Shown: positions 1-5,399 of the stretch, piece after piece | Layout of the letters: each line of letters starts with the position of its first letter | How positions within the stretch are numbered: the stretch's first letter is position 1 | Source of the DNA: Elusimicrobia bacterium RIFCSPLOWO2_01_FULL_54_10 | GTDB lineage: Bacteria; Elusimicrobiota; Elusimicrobia; 2-02-FULL-39-32 | Reading direction: 5' to 3' | NCBI GenBank assembly: GCA_001799975.1 | Contig: MGUQ01000095.1 | Location: forward strand, 1 to 5,399 | DNA length: 5,399 bases | Translations under genes and position numbers: made by a program | Notes under the pieces: model-generated | What the model saw: only the letters and a program-made list of their open reading frames with translations | Told to the model about the DNA's origin: nothing | The model's database searches: none

Positions 1-1159
1 TGGTCTGCTCGGGGTTTCTCTCGTCGAAAAGGATTTGGGGGTGAAGGTTGCCGTCTCCCGCGTGGCAGATAAATGAGAGGTTCAAATTTTTGCGGTCTGC
101 GATTTCCCGGATTTTCTTGTAGGCTTCCGCAAGCCGGTTGCGGGGCACCACGCCGTCTTCCACCAGCACATTAGGCGCCAAACGCGCCAGCGAGGGATAT
201 GATCCCCGGCGTCCTTCCCAAAGTTTTTCCCGCTCCGCATCGTTGCCCGCCAGGCGGAACTCCATGCATCCGTTGGAGGCGCAGATTTTGCGCACCTGCT
301 CCACCTGATCTTTCACTGGGGTGTCGCCATCCACTTCAATCAGAAGGACCGCTCCGGCCTCCGTGGGATAGCCCGCGTGAATGAATCCCTCAATGGCCCG
401 CACCGTGATTTGATCCATAGCCTCCAGAGTGGCCGGCAAGATTCCCTGGGAAATAATAGCCGTGACCGTGCGCATGGCAGCGTCCAGCGAGGGAAATGAA
501 ACCAGCATCGTTTCCACATGTTTGGGGATGGGCGTCAGATTTAATGTGGCTTCGGTGACTATCCCCAAAGTCCCCTCGGAACCCACAATGAGACCGGTCA
601 AGTCCGGGCCTTCATCGTCCACATTGAACCGGACGACATCGCCGCCGGGCAGCACCACTTCCACTCCCATCACATGCTGGGAAGTGACCCCATATTTCAA
701 GCAATGGGGACCGCCCGCGTTGGTGCCGATGTTGCCGCCGATGGTGCAGGCCTTCTGGCTGGAAGGATCCGGAGCATAGTGCAAGCCATAGGGTTCGAGG
801 GATTTTTTTAAGAAAAGGTTGGGCAGGCCGGGCTGGACCACAGCGGTGTGTTTTTGCGGATCAATCGAAAGGATGGATTTCATTTTGGTGGGAGCGATCA
901 CGACCGCTCCTTTCAAGGGCACCGTGCCGCCGCAAAGGTTGGTGCCTGCGCCGCGCGCTACATAGGGGATTTTTTGTTTGTGGCATTCCCGCACAATGGC
1001 GGAGACTTCGGCAGTGGTTTTGGGAAATACAACCGCCCCCGGCATGGCCCTGTCCAGAGCGCTATCATAGGAATAAAGCTGAAGGTCGGCTTCGCGGAAG
1101 AGGACGTCCCCCTCGCCCACGATTCCGCGGAACGAGCGGAGGGCGGCCTCAGAGGTCAT
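1..1159 (-). CDS. glcD: GlcD-type FAD-linked oxidase (glycolate/lactate oxidase family), 3' end outside window
   Basis: The frame is open for 386 codons from ATG at 1159 to the left edge, with no stop in the window. The family (FAD_binding_4 plus FAD-oxidase C-terminal domain; GlcD, D-lactate dehydrogenase) oxidises 2-hydroxy acids such as glycolate or D-lactate using bound FAD. Visible motifs are the FAD-binding loop RGAGTNLCGG (69-78), PDPSS (130-134), GGNIGTNAGG (141-150), GSEGTLGI (193-200), VEDGVVPR (333-340) and HAGDGNLHP (366-374). The last two belong to the C-terminal domain, where the histidines and acidic residues lie near substrate or metal. GlcD proteins run about 460-500 residues, so some 70-110 residues are missing. 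The ATG overlaps the M48 stop codon as ATGA, suggesting translational coupling; only a weak CAGG precedes it. No glcE or glcF partner is visible, although one could follow beyond the left edge. The family call is secure, but the substrate is not. Confidence 0.93.
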   Translation of the reverse strand, partial: MTSEAALRSFRGIVGEGDVLFREADLQLYSYDSALDRAMPGAVVFPKTTAEVSAIVRECHKQKIPYVARGAGTNLCGGTVPLKGAVVIAPTKMKSILSIDPQKHTAVVQPGLPNLFLKKSLEPYGLHYAPDPSSQKACTIGGNIGTNAGGPHCLKYGVTSQHVMGVEVVLPGGDVVRFNVDDEGPDLTGLIVGSEGTLGIVTEATLNLTPIPKHVETMLVSFPSLDAAMRTVTAIISQGILPATLEAMDQITVRAIEGFIHAGYPTEAGAVLLIEVDGDTPVKDQVEQVRKICASNGCMEFRLAGNDAEREKLWEGRRGSYPSLARLAPNVLVEDGVVPRNRLAEAYKKIREIADRKNLNLSFICHAGDGNLHPQILFDERNPEQT

Positions 1160-2052
1160 TTTTGCCTGAGTTTTTCCTCAACCGCGCGGATGCGGTCGTC
1201 AGGTTTGGGGTGGGTGCTCAGGATAAATTTAACATGCTGGTCCACGCCCTGCGGGGTCTGCGCCCGGGACTTGAGCATGAGGAGGACATCGCGGAAAGAG
1301 GCCGCGTCGTAACCGGCGGCGGAGGCATAATCAATCGCAAGACGGTCGGAGTCCAGCTCGTCTTCGCGGGAAAGGCCCTTCCAAAGCATTTTGACGGCCA
1401 TATCAGCAACAGGTTTCATATATTTGGCTTTGTCCGCGCTAGCCTTGGCATAGGCGGGAATGACCGCTTCCACCATGCGGGATTTCTGGATGGCTTTCAT
1501 CACATGGCGTTGGGTAATGTGCGCCACTTCGTGGGCCAGAACGCACGCCAGCTGGGATTCGTCTTTCAGAGCGGCCAGAAGCCCCCGCGTGACAAAAATG
1601 TATCCTCCGGGAGCGGCAAAAGCGTTCAAAATGTCCGAGTTGAGCACGGCAAAACGGTAAGGAATGTCTCTCTTGGGTGCGGAATTGGCAACTTTGAGCC
1701 CCACCGCATAAACATAGCTTGTCAGCTCATTGTCTTCGTATAAGCCAAACTGGGCAATCACATTGGCGGCCACATCGCGGCCGATTTTAATTTCATCTTC
1801 CGATTGGCCGGACAGTTGAGAAGCCGGCGCGCTTTGCCTGCTCTCGACTTTTTTAAGAGAGGGAAAATCCCTGGCGTCAGGGTCCACATCGCCGGGCTCG
1901 TCTACCCCGCGAACCGCGGCCACATTGGTCGATTTAGATTTCACGCTCCGTTTTCTCTGGTATCCTCCGCCCTTTTTAAGCCAGTCGGAAAAATCAAAGG
2001 CATGCGCCTGTGCGCCAACCGCCGCAAGCATCATCCAAATCCAGAATTTCAT
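1156..2052 (-). CDS. Secreted M48-family zinc metalloprotease (BepA/LoiP-like peptidase domain)
   Basis: This 298-residue protein has a probable Sec signal peptide: K2, a hydrophobic stretch at 3-14, and an AHA cleavage motif at 16-18. There is no lipobox cysteine. A low-complexity basic and polar linker (about 25-85) leads to the protease domain. Zinc-site residues are HEVAH at 174-178 within VLAHEVAHITQRH, and E232 of EDELDSD as the likely third ligand, with D236 in the usual E-x3-D pattern. Upstream is the family segment NAFAAPGGYIFVTRGLL (143-159); downstream are AAGYD (245-249) and STHPKPDDRI (279-288), both typical of M48B/C peptidases. Relatives degrade misfolded outer-membrane or periplasmic proteins. 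Unlike BepA, no TPR region follows, so this is a protease-only form. ATG at 2052 is 3 nt after the upstream stop and has a GGAGG 11 nt away. All catalytic residues are present; the specific target is unknown. Confidence 0.95.
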   Translation of the reverse strand: MKFWIWMMLAAVGAQAHAFDFSDWLKKGGGYQRKRSVKSKSTNVAAVRGVDEPGDVDPDARDFPSLKKVESRQSAPASQLSGQSEDEIKIGRDVAANVIAQFGLYEDNELTSYVYAVGLKVANSAPKRDIPYRFAVLNSDILNAFAAPGGYIFVTRGLLAALKDESQLACVLAHEVAHITQRHVMKAIQKSRMVEAVIPAYAKASADKAKYMKPVADMAVKMLWKGLSREDELDSDRLAIDYASAAGYDAASFRDVLLMLKSRAQTPQGVDQHVKFILSTHPKPDDRIRAVEEKLRQK

Positions 2053-2055
2053 GCT

Positions 2056-3078
2056 TTAAAAATCCTCCGTGAGTTTTTTGGGTTCGCTTGAGCTTTCATT
2101 TTCAAAAATGTCCCTCGCGGTAACACGCACCAAAATCTTGCCGTCGGGCGCTGCGGTGAGTTCTTCCAGCCGGATCGTAAATGCGTAGGGCGCGCTCCAC
2201 TGCATGCGCCCGGCCTTGCTCCATTCCTTGCCGTCGGCGGATATTTCCACCCAAGCCCGGTCGATGGCCTGCCCCTGAATTGAAGCCCAAACGACCCGGG
2301 GAGCCATTTCCCTGCCGCGCGCCTGGCCCGTCTCAATTCTGGAAATTTTAACCCCGAGCGGCTGAGGGCAGGTTTCCGGCTTCTCCGAGCAATCTGGAAT
2401 AAGTTTCAAAGCCAATGCCGGTTCAAAAATTGTGACGGGTGTGGACATGGCTTTCTCCGGATCAGACGGAGGGGAGCCTTTAACGTCGCTGCTAAGCCAG
2501 GAATCAATATCCTTGTTGCCCCAGCCGGAAGCCAGAACCGGAGCTTTTGCGATGCCGTCCAACTCCTTGGTGGGGGACCAAAGCGCCAGAAAATGGTCTT
2601 GCCCCGGCTGAATATGCTTGATGGGCACCTCCCGCCAGAACCACCGCGATTCTCCCGCCCCGTCCACGGCGTTTTCAGGGTCGGATTCCAGAGGAATGTC
2701 GGAAGTGGGGGTCAAATAAAAAGATTGGGCGCGGGTCCAGGACACCGTGGAAGACACAGCCATGTAAATCTCTCCGTCATAAGCCTTTTTCTGCCAGGGG
2801 GCCTTGCCGTCAGGCTGAAAGTTCTTCATGCGCCCCAGCTTGGCGCCCACAAACGCTTTTGAATATTTTCCTGCGGGAACCTGAAGCTTCTGCACCCAGC
2901 AGTTGTTGTAACCCACATACCAGTTGCCGTCCCAGCCGCCGTTGGCGAAGAGCCCGAAATCGTTGGGGTTGGCGAGATCGGCGACAAAAACGGGTTCCTG
3001 CGCCCCCAGGGAAGCCGCGGAAAGGCAGGTGCAGACAGCCAAATAGGACAGGAGTTTATTTACGCTGAAGGATTTCAA
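2056..3078 (-). CDS. Predicted secreted protein of unknown family, TTG start overlapping parB
   Basis: I do not recognise the family. The frame opens far inside parB, but that part is a parB shadow. No ATG or GTG lies near the parB end. A TTG at 3078 gives a 340-residue product beginning MKSFSVNKLL, with K2 and K8, a hydrophobic stretch at 9-24 and likely cleavage near SLGA-Q (26/27). A later TTG at 3042 would lack the basic n-region. C16 follows LAV, a poor lipobox. The mature protein is rich in Trp, Tyr and Gly (NGGWDGNWYVGYNNCW, 46-61; WSPT, 167-170) and looks like a beta-sandwich. A Pro-rich hinge with C230 and C237 (possible disulfide) separates it from a C-terminal segment (about 242-330) that resembles an Ig/FN3-like fold (AWVEISADGKEW, 275-286; KILVRVTARD, 314-323). 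No catalytic motif was seen. The overlap with parB is 23 bp, and M48 starts 3 bp after its stop. Export together with M48 suggests a cell-envelope role, which is inference. Confidence 0.75.
   Translation of the reverse strand: MKSFSVNKLLSYLAVCTCLSAASLGAQEPVFVADLANPNDFGLFANGGWDGNWYVGYNNCWVQKLQVPAGKYSKAFVGAKLGRMKNFQPDGKAPWQKKAYDGEIYMAVSSTVSWTRAQSFYLTPTSDIPLESDPENAVDGAGESRWFWREVPIKHIQPGQDHFLALWSPTKELDGIAKAPVLASGWGNKDIDSWLSSDVKGSPPSDPEKAMSTPVTIFEPALALKLIPDCSEKPETCPQPLGVKISRIETGQARGREMAPRVVWASIQGQAIDRAWVEISADGKEWSKAGRMQWSAPYAFTIRLEELTAAPDGKILVRVTARDIFENESSSEPKKLTEDF
2064..2068 (-). promoter_or_regulatory. Shine-Dalgarno GGAGG for the M48 protease gene
   Basis: GGAGG on the minus strand lies 11 nt before the ATG at 2052 and inside the last codons of the upstream gene. 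It supports this start and coupled translation. It also shows that this genome uses Shine-Dalgarno initiation for internal operon genes, in contrast to parA and gltX. Confidence 0.7.
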
Positions 3079-3940
3079 CCAGGCGTTCCAAATCGTTGAG
3101 AGAAAAATAGGAAATTTTGACTTGGCCCTTGATTTCAGGCGCTTTGCCGCGCGAAGTGATTTCCACCTTGGTGCCCAACGCCCGTTCCAGCGCGCTTTCC
3201 AGCTCGCGCACCTGGGGGTCCTTACGCAAGGGAGAGGACACGCGGCCTGTTTCCAGGGCAGTTTTCCAGTCGGAGACGATCTTTTCCACATCGCGCACGG
3301 TGATGTTTTCTTTGAGCACCTTTTCGGCGGCTTCTTTCTGCACCTGTGCGTCGCCGATGGACACCAGGCTGCGCGCGTGCCCGGCGGAAATGGAGCCGTC
3401 CGCCACGGCGTCCTGAATGTTTTGCGGAAGATTCAAAAGCCGCAGGGTGTTGGCAATCACCACGCGGCCTTTGCCGATCATGCCGGCCAGAGCTTCCTGC
3501 GTGAGGTTGAATTCTTCCATGAGGCGCTTGTATGCCCGGGCTTCTTCAATGGCGTTTAAGTCTTCCCGCTGAAGGTTTTCGATCAAAGCGATGACGAACT
3601 GTTCCTGGTCCGTGACTTTGCGCACCACAATGGGGACCTGGGCCAATCCGGCCATTTTGGCCGCGCGAAGGCGCCGTTCCCCGGCAATCAATTCGTAACC
3701 TCCGTCCTGCAGTGTCACAATAATGGGCTGAATGATGCCTTGGGACTTGATGGATTCCGCAAGTTCCGAGAGATTTTCTTCTTTAAAGCGGGTTCTGGGC
3801 TGATAGCGGCTGGGTTTGATTTTGTCGAGAGCTACGGTTAGGGACGACGCAGGCGCTGCCCCCGTAGGATCAGCATCGGACAGCACATGCGATGGAATGA
3901 GAGACTCAAGCCCGCGTCCGAGGCCTCTTTCCTTAGGCAT
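3056..3940 (-). CDS. parB: Chromosome partitioning protein ParB (Spo0J family)
   Basis: ParB binds parS sites, clamps and slides on DNA using CTP, and works with ParA to segregate origins. ATG at 3940 gives 294 residues, close to the usual 280-300, and starts with the family-typical PKERGLGRGLESLIP. Upstream in-frame ATGs (for example 3958 and 4036) lie inside parA and would add an untypical basic extension. The N-terminal CTP-binding domain covers about 36-130: KIKPSRYQPR (40-49), the arginine-rich GERRLRAA (87-94), and ENLQREDLN (121-129). The helix-turn-helix parS-reading region is about 146-190 (TQEALAGMIGKGRVVIANTLRLL, then SAGHAR). It reads GKGR where many homologues have GKSR. The C-terminal dimerisation segment is about 243-293. 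The gene overlaps the parA end by 8 bp and has AGAGG 9 nt upstream. No parS consensus was seen in the window. Confidence 0.97.
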   Translation of the reverse strand: MPKERGLGRGLESLIPSHVLSDADPTGAAPASSLTVALDKIKPSRYQPRTRFKEENLSELAESIKSQGIIQPIIVTLQDGGYELIAGERRLRAAKMAGLAQVPIVVRKVTDQEQFVIALIENLQREDLNAIEEARAYKRLMEEFNLTQEALAGMIGKGRVVIANTLRLLNLPQNIQDAVADGSISAGHARSLVSIGDAQVQKEAAEKVLKENITVRDVEKIVSDWKTALETGRVSSPLRKDPQVRELESALERALGTKVEITSRGKAPEIKGQVKISYFSLNDLERLVEILQRK

Positions 3941-4805
3941 TGATGGGAGCCTCTGCATTTTCTTCTTCGGATTCAATTTCTGAGGGGATGGGCTGTACGG
4001 GCGATTCATGAATCGCCCCTGCGGCTTTTTCATCAATCACGAGACCGTTTCTTTTCAAAAATTCCCGTCCGAACTGAAGATACGATTGAGCGCCTTTCGA
4101 GGAAAAATCATAATGCAGAGCCGGCTTGCCAAATCCCGGGGATTCGGCCAGGCGCACATTGCGGGGAATCATGGTCTGATAAACTTTGTCGCGGAAAACC
4201 TTGCGCACTTCGCCGATGACGTCGTTGGCCAGCTTGATGCGGGAATCGTACATCGTAAAGAGTACACCTTCGATTTCGAGAGCAGGATTGAAAGATTGCT
4301 TGACCCGGAAAACCGTCTCGACCAACTGGGAGAGGCCTTCCATGGCGTAGTATTCACACTGGATGGGGATCAAAACAGTCTGAGAGGCGCAGAGACCGTT
4401 TAATGTGATGAGCCCCAGAGACGGCGGGCAATCGAGAAAAATATAATCGTAGCCAGAGCTGAACTTTTCAATCTCGCGCTTCAAAATCTGTTCGCGGCCT
4501 TCCAAATTGACCATTTCCACTTCGGCGCCCGTGAGATCGATGCTGCTGGCCACGAGCTCCAGGTTTTCGACGGCGGTCTTGCGCACCACATGTGCCAGGG
4601 ATTTGCCTTCCAGAAGCACGTCGTAAGCGGAGAGCTCCACCTTGCGCTTGTCCACGCCCAGGCCGGAAGTGGCGTTGGCTTGCGGGTCCAAGTCAATCAG
4701 GAGAACTTTCTGTCCATAATGAGAGAGGCTTGCGGCCAGGTTGACGGCGGTGGTGGTTTTGCCCACGCCCCCCTTTTGGTTGGCAACGGCGATGCACTTA
4801 GCCAT
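3933..4805 (-). CDS. parA: Chromosome partitioning ATPase ParA (Soj/MinD-type deviant Walker)
   Basis: ParA is the ATP-dependent, DNA-binding partner of ParB in origin segregation. The 290-residue protein carries the deviant Walker A QKGGVGKTT (10-18, with signature lysine K11 and catalytic-loop K16), LIDLDPQANAT (36-46) as Walker A', and FLDCPPSLG (123-131) as Walker B. A conserved MIPRNVRLAESPGFGKP block lies near 212-228. The core ends near 258; the last ~30 residues form an acidic, Pro-rich tail (IHESPVQPIPSEIESEEE, 265-282) that makes it longer than typical Soj (about 250-260). An in-frame TAA at 4815-4817 with no start codon between it and ATG 4805 fixes the start. No Shine-Dalgarno precedes it. 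It is the first gene of the leftward cluster and is divergent from gltX; no rsmG lies upstream, unlike the common order. The tail codons contain a perfect palindrome at 3999-4018. Confidence 0.97.
   Translation of the reverse strand: MAKCIAVANQKGGVGKTTTAVNLAASLSHYGQKVLLIDLDPQANATSGLGVDKRKVELSAYDVLLEGKSLAHVVRKTAVENLELVASSIDLTGAEVEMVNLEGREQILKREIEKFSSGYDYIFLDCPPSLGLITLNGLCASQTVLIPIQCEYYAMEGLSQLVETVFRVKQSFNPALEIEGVLFTMYDSRIKLANDVIGEVRKVFRDKVYQTMIPRNVRLAESPGFGKPALHYDFSSKGAQSYLQFGREFLKRNGLVIDEKAAGAIHESPVQPIPSEIESEEENAEAPINA
3950..3954 (-). promoter_or_regulatory. Shine-Dalgarno AGAGG deciding the parB start
   Basis: AGAGG lies 9 nt before the ATG at 3940, inside the last parA codons. Together with the family-typical N-terminus it favours this start over the longer in-frame alternatives. 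Its position implies that parB is translated in coupling with parA. Confidence 0.6.
3999..4018. repeat. Perfect 20-bp palindrome inside the 3' part of parA
   Basis: The two halves, GGGCGATTCA and TGAATCGCCC, are exact reverse complements meeting between 4008 and 4009. The palindrome sits in ParA codons 263-269 (G-A-I-H-E-S-P), in the poorly conserved tail, about 58 nt upstream of the parB ATG. As RNA it can form an 8-bp stem with a CAUG loop. It has no following U-tract, so it is not an intrinsic terminator. It does not match the parS consensus. It could be a protein-binding site, an mRNA hairpin in the parA-parB message, or chance. The palindrome is certain; its function is not. Confidence 0.6.
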
Positions 4806-4811
4806 AGCCGC

Positions 4812-4817
4812 ATTTTA
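4812..4817 (-). promoter_or_regulatory. Candidate -10 element for the parA cluster
   Basis: TAAAAT on the minus strand ends 6 nt before the parA ATG and fits the TANNNT form. A start site 6-8 nt downstream would fall at or next to the ATG, giving a leaderless message, which agrees with the missing Shine-Dalgarno. No good -35 was found at 16-18 bp spacing. This is the only gap upstream of the five-gene cluster, so a promoter is expected here or inside gltX. Confidence 0.45.
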
Positions 4818-4827
4818 CCATATTTGA

Positions 4828-4833
4828 TAGAAT
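4828..4833 (+). promoter_or_regulatory. Candidate -10 element for gltX
   Basis: TAGAAT matches TATAAT at five of six positions and ends 8 nt before the gltX ATG. Transcription from it would begin at or within a couple of bases of the start codon. No convincing -35 lies at 17 bp, where the sequence (4805-4810) is the parA start region. The absence of a Shine-Dalgarno supports leaderless expression. Confidence 0.45.
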
Positions 4834-4841
4834 GATTTTTC

Positions 4842-5399
4842 ATGTCGAAAATCAGAGTCCGTTTTGCCCCTTCTCCCACGGGTTTTCTCCACATCGGAGG
4901 CGCCAGAACCGCGCTTTTCAACTGGCTTTTTGCGCGCAATCAGGGCGGCACTTTCATTTTGCGGATTGAAGATACCGACGAGGTCCGCTCATCGGACGAA
5001 TCCGTGGGCGCCATCTTGCGGGGGCTCTCCTGGCTCGGCCTCGATTGGGATGAAGGCCCGCTTGCGGACAATCCGACAAAATCTAAAGGCGATTTTCCCC
5101 CTTATTTTCAGATGCAAAGGATCGATTTATATAAAAAGCATGCGGACCAGCTGCTCTCGACAGGCAAGGCCTACCCCTGCTACTGCACGCCGGAAGAGCT
5201 GGAGAGCATGCGGACGCGCGCCATGCTGGCCAAGCGGCCTCCCAAGTATGACGCGCGCTGCAGAAACCTCACGGACGCCCAGAGAAAGGAACACGAGGCT
5301 CAGGGAAGAAAATCCGTGGTGAGGTTCAAAACACCCTTTGAAGGCTCCACGCAGTTTGATGACATCGTGCGCGGGCATGTGAGCTTTGAAAATTCCCTG
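4842..5399 (+). CDS. gltX: Glutamyl-tRNA synthetase, N-terminal part (3' end outside window)
   Basis: GltX is the cytoplasmic class I synthetase that charges tRNA-Glu (also tRNA-Gln where GatCAB corrects the product). The first 186 residues are present out of a usual 460-500. The class I signature reads [14 protein letters not shown] (10-23), with HIGG as the HIGH motif. RIEDTD (41-46) and [12 protein letters not shown] (62-73) follow, then [19 protein letters not shown] (87-105). The zinc-type segment CYC (113-115) to C140 keeps the C-x-C-x24-C spacing of the E. coli enzyme, but N142 replaces its histidine ligand. VVRFKTP (159-165) and DDIVRG (173-178) are also family typical. The segment between DEGP and PYFQ is about five residues longer than in enzymes with the short GGPYGPYRQSER form. 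The KMSKS loop and anticodon-binding domain are beyond the edge. An in-frame TGA at 4833 fixes ATG 4842 as the start; there is no Shine-Dalgarno. Confidence 0.97.
   Translation, partial: MSKIRVRFAPSPTGFLHIGGARTALFNWLFARNQGGTFILRIEDTDEVRSSDESVGAILRGLSWLGLDWDEGPLADNPTKSKGDFPPYFQMQRIDLYKKHADQLLSTGKAYPCYCTPEELESMRTRAMLAKRPPKYDARCRNLTDAQRKEHEAQGRKSVVRFKTPFEGSTQFDDIVRGHVSFENSL

Noticed and set aside
848..1312. Plus-strand open frame of 154 codons opposite glcD and the M48 end
   Set aside because: It runs antisense across two well-supported genes and their junction, and its product has no recognisable domain.
1162..1743. Long plus-strand open frame of 193 codons opposite the M48 gene
   Set aside because: It is antisense to a protease gene with all its conserved motifs, its product has no recognisable motif, and it has no Shine-Dalgarno. 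It is a shadow of GC-rich coding sequence.
3079..3291. Upstream extension of the secreted-protein frame to ATG 3291
   Set aside because: This part is parB read in another frame. It is Arg/Trp-rich, lacks a domain, and would bury the signal peptide inside the protein.
3915..3954. Possible stem between the parB Shine-Dalgarno (GAGGC) and GCCTC just after the start codon
   Set aside because: Only five base pairs with a loop of about 24 nt; this is too weak to call a regulatory hairpin.
3941..4036. Longer parB starting at ATG 4036
   Set aside because: The extra 32 residues lie inside parA and do not resemble ParB N-termini. ATG 3940 has a Shine-Dalgarno and the typical start.
4132..4144. Inverted repeat AATCCC-G-GGGATT in parA
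   Set aside because: It is short and falls in the conserved ESPGFGK codons, so coding constraint and chance explain it.
4697..4939. Minus-strand frame of 80 codons spanning the parA/gltX gap
   Set aside because: It overlaps the starts of both well-supported genes in another frame and would need to be read through the promoter region. There is no motif in its product.
1..5399. Canonical parS site (TGTTTCACGTGAAACA or near matches)
   Set aside because: Read by eye on both strands, no convincing match was found; the site may lie outside the window.

Overview
The window is compact bacterial chromosomal DNA with a GC content in the mid-50s by eye. It holds six protein genes and almost no non-coding sequence. 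A leftward (minus-strand) cluster of five tightly packed genes fills about 1-4805: parA, parB, a secreted protein of unknown family, a secreted M48 metalloprotease, and a GlcD-type FAD-linked oxidase that runs off the left edge. A single rightward gene, gltX (glutamyl-tRNA synthetase), starts at 4842 and runs off the right edge. No RNA gene, mobile element, CRISPR array or intrinsic terminator was seen.

Sequence alone does not fix the organism. Chromosomal-type ParA/ParB, Sec-type signal peptides, a periplasmic-type M48 protease and mixed SD/non-SD start sites suggest a Gram-negative-like bacterium. The style of the gltX and hypothetical proteins makes me think of a little-studied phylum (for example Elusimicrobiota or Omnitrophota), but that is a weak impression. 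The common rsmG-parA-parB order is absent: parA faces gltX head to head.

All five leftward genes touch or nearly touch. parA and parB overlap by 8 bp. parB and the secreted protein overlap by 23 bp if the proposed TTG start is right. The secreted protein and the M48 gene are 3 bp apart. M48 and glcD share an ATGA overlap. This spacing predicts one transcript with translational coupling, joining chromosome segregation (ParAB) to two exported envelope proteins and a flavin oxidase. The functional link between these is unknown.

Two non-coding signals stand out. The 36-bp gap between the parA and gltX start codons has a -10-like hexamer for each gene 6-8 nt before its ATG. Neither gene has a Shine-Dalgarno sequence, and in-frame stops fix both starts, so both may be made from leaderless transcripts. 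A perfect 20-bp palindrome lies in the parA codons for the ParA C-terminal tail, just upstream of parB. Apart from these, the window looks like ordinary core-genome sequence, and I see no clear new defence or mobile system.
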